NCBI GenBank assembly: GCA_947177885.1
Contig: CAMWWF010000180.1
Coordinates: 1-6,312 of the forward strand
Source: an uncultured Lachnospiraceae bacterium
Lineage (GTDB): Bacteria; Bacillota_A; Clostridia; Lachnospirales; Lachnospiraceae
Length of the DNA stretch: 6,312 nt
Direction of reading: 5' to 3'
The first letter of the stretch is position 1. Each line of letters starts with the position of its first letter. The position numbers and the translations under genes were made by a program. Shown here one piece after another: positions 5,757 through 6,312 of the stretch. The notes beneath the pieces are model-generated. The model saw nothing but the letters and a program-made list of their open reading frames with translations. It ran no database searches and had not been told where the DNA came from.

Positions 5757-6254
5757 TTATTTTTTCAAACAGAAGTTAGTGGCGAACATGGAACCGCCAG
5801 TGTAATCCAGGGTCACAAAGCCGTCGAACTTGGATGTGGTGTTATTATGTTTATATCCACAGATCCCCATATTGGCTTTGTTGCTTGCTCCGGCAGTTGC
5901 AGAGTTGGAGTAGATATAATCTCCTGTGGCAAGACTAATGTGATGTTTGCCACTGTTATCTACAACGTTTAAGGCCTTTCTTAACGTAAAGCGGTAGCAG
6001 CTCCCGATCTTATCGTCATTGACTTTTGTTCCGGAAAAAACAAGGTTTCCATATTGTCCTTCGTTAATAAAGCCGGTTCTGTAAGCACCTTCACTGCTCA
6101 GAAAGCGGATTTCGTAGTTGCCCTGGTAGCTGCTTTCTTTAATGAAAGTAAAAACCTCACCATTATAAAGAGTACCCAGAAGAGCATCATTGGTGCATAT
6201 TGACTGCCAGTAGACAGGAATGTTGGAACCTTCGTTGATTGCATGATATACCAT
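5757..6254 (-). CDS. Leaderless two-domain beta-rich protein, paralogue of the left-edge gene
   Basis: A complete 165-residue protein of unknown function. Residues 10-64 look like an SH3-like barrel (NIPVYWQS, LLGTLYNGEVFTFI, YEIRFLSS, YRTGFI). Residues about 86-165 form a second beta-rich domain rich in Gly, Asn, Ser and Thr (FTLRKALNVVD, SLATGDYIYS, FDGFVTLDYTGGSMFATNFC). Both domains align in order with the protein at 1-530; the first aligns without gaps from Val14-Tyr15 to Gly27. There is no signal peptide or membrane segment, and the start codon follows closely after an in-frame TAA, so no longer N-terminus is available. The upstream sequence is A-rich with only AAAGTAGAAA as a weak ribosome binding site, so translation may be low or depend on the A-rich leader. 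Three cysteines (20, 86, 132) lie within the predicted beta domains, plus Cys162 near the end. A wall- or ligand-binding role is a guess from the SH3-like fold. Confidence 0.75.
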   Translation of the reverse strand: MVYHAINEGSNIPVYWQSICTNDALLGTLYNGEVFTFIKESSYQGNYEIRFLSSEGAYRTGFINEGQYGNLVFSGTKVNDDKIGSCYRFTLRKALNVVDNSGKHHISLATGDYIYSNSATAGASNKANMGICGYKHNNTTSKFDGFVTLDYTGGSMFATNFCLKK

Positions 6255-6312
6255 ATTTTATTTCTACTTTTTTATTTTTTTTGATATGCAAATCTATATA
6301 AAATAAAGACAG
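6255..6312 (-). promoter_or_regulatory. A/T-rich leader of the right-edge gene
   Basis: On the minus strand the 58 nt before the ATG are almost entirely A and T, with long A runs (6263-6282) and a TATATA near 6295-6300. No -35/-10 pair with correct spacing is clear, and the promoter may lie beyond the window edge. There is no AGGAGG, unlike the strong sites of the RCC1 and sigma factor genes. Confidence 0.3.

Overview
The window looks like chromosomal DNA of a gut Firmicute, most likely a Lachnospiraceae-type Clostridia. The reasons are strong AGGAGG ribosome binding sites, sigma-A type promoters, an ECF-like sigma factor coupled to a membrane protein of a kind I know from that family, and an RCC1-repeat lipoprotein. 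No taxonomic search could be run, so this is an inference. I see no rRNA, tRNA, CRISPR array, transposase or integrase.

Layout, left to right. (1) Positions 1-530, plus strand: the 3' part of a two-domain beta-rich protein whose start lies off the left edge, followed by a hairpin terminator (582-626). (2) Positions 639-1748, minus strand: an RCC1-repeat lipoprotein with a near-consensus promoter (1774-1802). (3) Positions about 1870-2222: decayed plus-strand coding fragments in alternating frames. (4) Positions 2305-3060: a leaderless cell-wall hydrolase with a peptidoglycan-binding domain and an NlpC/P60 peptidase domain. A promoter and a perfect 10-bp inverted repeat lie upstream, and a strong terminator lies at 3185-3222. 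(5) Positions 3223-3514: an AT-rich intergenic region. (6) Positions 3515-5688: a translationally coupled pair, an ECF-like sigma factor and a single-pass membrane protein (probable anti-sigma factor) with a duplicated extracellular domain. (7) Positions 5757-6254, minus strand: a complete 165-residue protein that is a distant paralogue of the truncated protein at the left edge.

How the parts may fit. Two divergent paralogues of an unnamed small family sit at the window ends and point inward. Between them lie cell-surface and cell-wall genes and a sigma/anti-sigma switch. Neither the hydrolase nor the complete paralogue has a signal peptide, so both would need release by lysis or a non-Sec route to act outside the cell. 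Whether the sigma factor controls any of these neighbours cannot be told from the sequence. The most original observations are the inward-facing paralogue pair, the operator-like inverted repeat over the hydrolase promoter, and the duplicated ectodomain in the putative anti-sigma factor.
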